64,000 nt of DNA from positions 5,518,001 through 5,582,000 of the forward strand of contig NZ_CP090063.1 in NCBI RefSeq assembly GCF_021391495.1, given 5' to 3'. A model generated the notes under the pieces. The model made no database searches. It saw nothing but the letters and a program-made list of their open reading frames with translations, and was not told the origin of the DNA. Positions within the stretch are counted from its first letter, which is position 1; every line of letters starts with the position of its first letter. Origin of the DNA: Amycolatopsis acidiphila (GTDB lineage Bacteria > Actinomycetota > Actinomycetes > Mycobacteriales > Pseudonocardiaceae). Position numbers and translations under genes: made by a program. Positions 61,815 to 64,000 of the stretch are shown one piece after another.

Positions 61815-62249
61815 ATGGCTGATGAGATCGACGTGGAGGCGACGGCGGCTGAGTTGCGTCGGGCTGTGGGTCAGGTGAAACGCCGCATGCGCAATAGCCG
61901 CTCCTCTGATCTCAGTGCGCCGGAGTCGTCGGTGCTGTCCCGGCTGGATCGTAACGGTCCGGACAACATCACCGGTCTTGCTCGTTGGGATCAGGTGACT
62001 CCGCAGACGATGGGGGCGACGGTCGCCGCGCTCGAGGCACGGGGATTCATCGAACGGCACCCGGACCCGGACGACGGTCGCCGGTTCCTCCTCTCGCTGA
62101 CTCCGACCGGCGCCAGCCAACTGCACGACATCCGCGACGCCGCGACCAACAACATCGCGGCTGCTCTGAAGGCGCATCTCAGCCCCGAGGAGATCCGGCT
62201 CATCCATGACGCGGCACCGCTGATCGAGCGCGTCGCGCAATACCTCTAA
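61815..62249 (+). CDS. MarR-family transcriptional regulator
   Basis: 144 residues. Winged helix with LSAPESSVLSRLDRNGPDNITGLARW and the wing RHPDPDDGRRFLLSLTPTG, flanked by dimerisation helices. It lies 81 bases before an MFS exporter gene and has a strong palindrome at its own promoter, so it probably represses both. Confidence 0.92.
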   Translation: MADEIDVEATAAELRRAVGQVKRRMRNSRSSDLSAPESSVLSRLDRNGPDNITGLARWDQVTPQTMGATVAALEARGFIERHPDPDDGRRFLLSLTPTGASQLHDIRDAATNNIAAALKAHLSPEEIRLIHDAAPLIERVAQYL

Positions 62250-62330
62250 CCCACTTCTTCCCTTCACCAGCGGGCGGCTAAGCACCTGCCCGCTGTCGAG
62301 CGCGCCCGCGCGGCGCCCAGGAGTACTTCG

Positions 62331-63731
62331 ATGTCTGACTCAGCAACCGCCTCACCATCGGTGGCGAGTAAGCCGTTCAACTGGCGGTTCACCACACCGC
62401 TGTACATCGGCTCGGCTCTGAACCCGATCAACAGCTCTCTGATCGCCACGGCGTTGGTGCCGATCGCGGCCGGCGTGCACGTCTCGATCGGCCAGACGGC
62501 TGCGCTGGTGTCCGCCCTCTATCTCGCCAGCGTGATCGCGCAGCCCACCGCGGGAAAGGCGGCCGAGGTGTTCGGGCCGCGGCGCGTGTTCCTCACGGGC
62601 ATCCTGCTGGTCCTGGCCGGTGGCATCGTCGGCGGTGCCGCCCCCGGGCTGCTGGCGCTCGTGATCAGTCGCGTGCTGATCGGCTTGGGCACCTCCTGCG
62701 CCTACCCGACCGCGATGGTCCTGATCCGCCAGCGTGCTCGCGCGGCGGGGCTGGAGAAGCCGCCGGGCGGCGTGCTCGGCGGCCTGATGATCGCCGGCGT
62801 CGCGACCGCGTCGCTCGGCCTGCCCATCGGCGGCGTGCTCGTGCAGTTCCTCGGCTGGCGGTCCGTGTTCCTCGTCAACGTGCCGGTCGCGCTCATCGCG
62901 CTCGTGGCGACCTTGATGTGGGTGCCCCGTGACCAGGCCATCGAGCACCGCACCGCCCGCAGGATCATCTCCGATCTGGACGTGACCGGCATCGTCGGCT
63001 TCGCGCTCGCGATGACCAGCCTGCTGCTCTTCCTTTCCAGCCTCCCGACCCCGAACTGGACGCTGCTCGCTGCCACTGTGGTGCTCTGGGCGCTTGAGAT
63101 CTGGTGGGAGTTGCGCGCGGGATCACCTTTCTTCGACGTGCGGCTGCTCGGGCGCAATGCGGCCCTCACGCGCACGCTCATCCGGTTCGGGCTCGTCATG
63201 CTCTGCGGCTACGTGGTCCTCTACGGCATCACGCAATGGCTTGAAGCGTCCCAGGGCATGTCCGAGCTCGGCGCAGGCCTCCTTCTCATCCCAATGACCG
63301 TCGTCTCCGGCCTCGTGATCGTGCCGTTCTCGCGCCGCAACCTCGTGCGTGGCCCGATCATCGGCGCGGCCGTCGCGTGCATCGCTGCCGCCATCAGCGC
63401 CCTCTTCCTGCCCACGCCGGCCTGGCTCGTCATCACCCTCGCGGTCACGATCATGCTCGGCTTCGCGCAGGGCGCAGCCAGCAGCAACCAGCTCGCCCTC
63501 TACAGCCAGGCGACCGCCGAACAGCTCGGCACGGCATCCGGCCTGATGCGCTCCTTTGGCTACCTGGGGTCCATCGCCTCCTCCGCCGTCACCGGCATCG
63601 TCTACCGCACATCCGTGACCGACACGGGCGTCACGACTATCGCCTGGATCATGGTCGGCGCGAGTCTCGTCCTACTCGGCATCTCGATCTTCGACCGCAC
63701 GCTCGGCCGCACCGCCGCCCCGACCACCTGA
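62331..63731 (+). CDS. MFS drug-type transporter
   Basis: 466 residues with about 12-14 membrane helices. Motif A-like GKAAEVFGPRRVFLTG after helix 2, motif C-like SLGLPIGGVLVQFLGWR in helix 5/6. This is the layout of proton-driven multidrug exporters (DHA type). An AGGAG site precedes the ATG. Substrate unknown. Confidence 0.9.
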   Translation: MSDSATASPSVASKPFNWRFTTPLYIGSALNPINSSLIATALVPIAAGVHVSIGQTAALVSALYLASVIAQPTAGKAAEVFGPRRVFLTGILLVLAGGIVGGAAPGLLALVISRVLIGLGTSCAYPTAMVLIRQRARAAGLEKPPGGVLGGLMIAGVATASLGLPIGGVLVQFLGWRSVFLVNVPVALIALVATLMWVPRDQAIEHRTARRIISDLDVTGIVGFALAMTSLLLFLSSLPTPNWTLLAATVVLWALEIWWELRAGSPFFDVRLLGRNAALTRTLIRFGLVMLCGYVVLYGITQWLEASQGMSELGAGLLLIPMTVVSGLVIVPFSRRNLVRGPIIGAAVACIAAAISALFLPTPAWLVITLAVTIMLGFAQGAASSNQLALYSQATAEQLGTASGLMRSFGYLGSIASSAVTGIVYRTSVTDTGVTTIAWIMVGASLVLLGISIFDRTLGRTAAPTT

Positions 63732-63760
63732 CCCGCACGACCGCAAGCAAGGAGAGAACC

Positions 63761-64000
63761 ATGCCCATCACCACCATCGACGACACCGCCGCACTCGTCA
63801 TCCTCGACCTCCAGGCCGCCGCAGCCGCCGCCCCGACCATCGAACCGGTACCGGCCCTGGCCACCCGCGTGGCCGATCTCGCCGACGCGTCCCGCGCCCA
63901 CGCGCGCCCCGTCATCCTCGTCCGGGTCACCGGCACCGCTCCCGGACGCACCGACGCCGGCGACCCGGCGGGCATGATCCTGCCCGACGAATGGACTCAG
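63761..64000 (+). CDS. Isochorismatase-family cysteine hydrolase (partial, C-terminus beyond window)
   Basis: The first 80 residues: LVILDLQAAAAAAPTIEPVP with the catalytic Asp, and ARPVILVRVTGTAPGRTDAG. The cysteine lies off the edge. AAGGAGAG precedes the ATG by seven bases, 29 bases after the MFS stop, so it is in the MarR operon. Confidence 0.8.
   Translation, partial: MPITTIDDTAALVILDLQAAAAAAPTIEPVPALATRVADLADASRAHARPVILVRVTGTAPGRTDAGDPAGMILPDEWTQ

Overview
The window is high-GC DNA with GTG/TTG starts, dense gene packing, many 4-base ATGA/GTGA stop-start overlaps, a complete Mce operon, an F420-type oxidoreductase and an R2lox-like oxidase. This points to an actinomycete, probably a Pseudonocardiales member such as Amycolatopsis; the genus is inference. 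No rRNA, tRNA or CRISPR array was seen.

Bases 1-14120 hold an aromatic catabolic locus. A minus-strand operon encodes the alpha and beta subunits of a Rieske ring-hydroxylating dioxygenase, a small unrecognised protein, a cis-dihydrodiol dehydrogenase, a rubredoxin and an ETF beta-alpha fusion that runs off the left edge. No conventional ferredoxin or ferredoxin reductase is present in the operon. A plus-strand operon encodes a meta-cleavage product hydrolase, an HpaB-type monooxygenase, a divergent SDR, a cupin, a type I extradiol dioxygenase and a hydratase-aldolase. Near it lie a SCP2-fold protein, a GntR regulator and an MhpB-like class III extradiol dioxygenase. Four intergenic sites share a CTAG-centred motif and probably form one GntR regulon. 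A lytic transglycosylase gene interrupts the locus.

Bases 14156-29620 hold a GAF-LuxR regulator convergent with a long minus-strand Mce import operon: a small membrane protein, yrbEA, yrbEB, a linked ATPase, mceA-F, an MMPL transporter, a parvulin-type isomerase and a small membrane protein. Its position beside the catabolic genes suggests uptake of a hydrophobic substrate. Bases 29825-32864 carry a divergent two-component pair and an R2lox-like di-metal oxidase that lacks the usual cross-link residues. An eroded IS256 copy and gene fragments follow to about 34600.

Bases 34652-41226 hold a second catabolic operon with its own GntR regulator: flavin reductase, cysteine hydrolase, cupin, second HpaB-type monooxygenase, DUF2848 protein, nitrilase-type amidase, alpha/beta hydrolase and SnoaL-like protein. 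Two amide-hydrolase folds beside a monooxygenase suggest a nitrogen-containing aromatic substrate.

Bases 42226-51056 form a probable phage-defence island: a DEDDh exonuclease with a helical middle and BRCT domain, an unknown partner, a membrane-anchored Mrr-like nuclease, and a three-gene TerB/ATPase/helicase operon that matches Shango in composition. From 51057 to 56632 the DNA is a mosaic of an orphan CDI-immunity-like gene, a DUF1003 gene, a RibD/DHFR-like gene and remnants of TnsA, IS630, IS256 and IS3/IS481 elements. The right end carries an SDR/LLM-oxidoreductase/acyl-CoA-ligase operon with a divergent TetR gene, then a MarR-MFS-isochorismatase cluster cut by the window edge.
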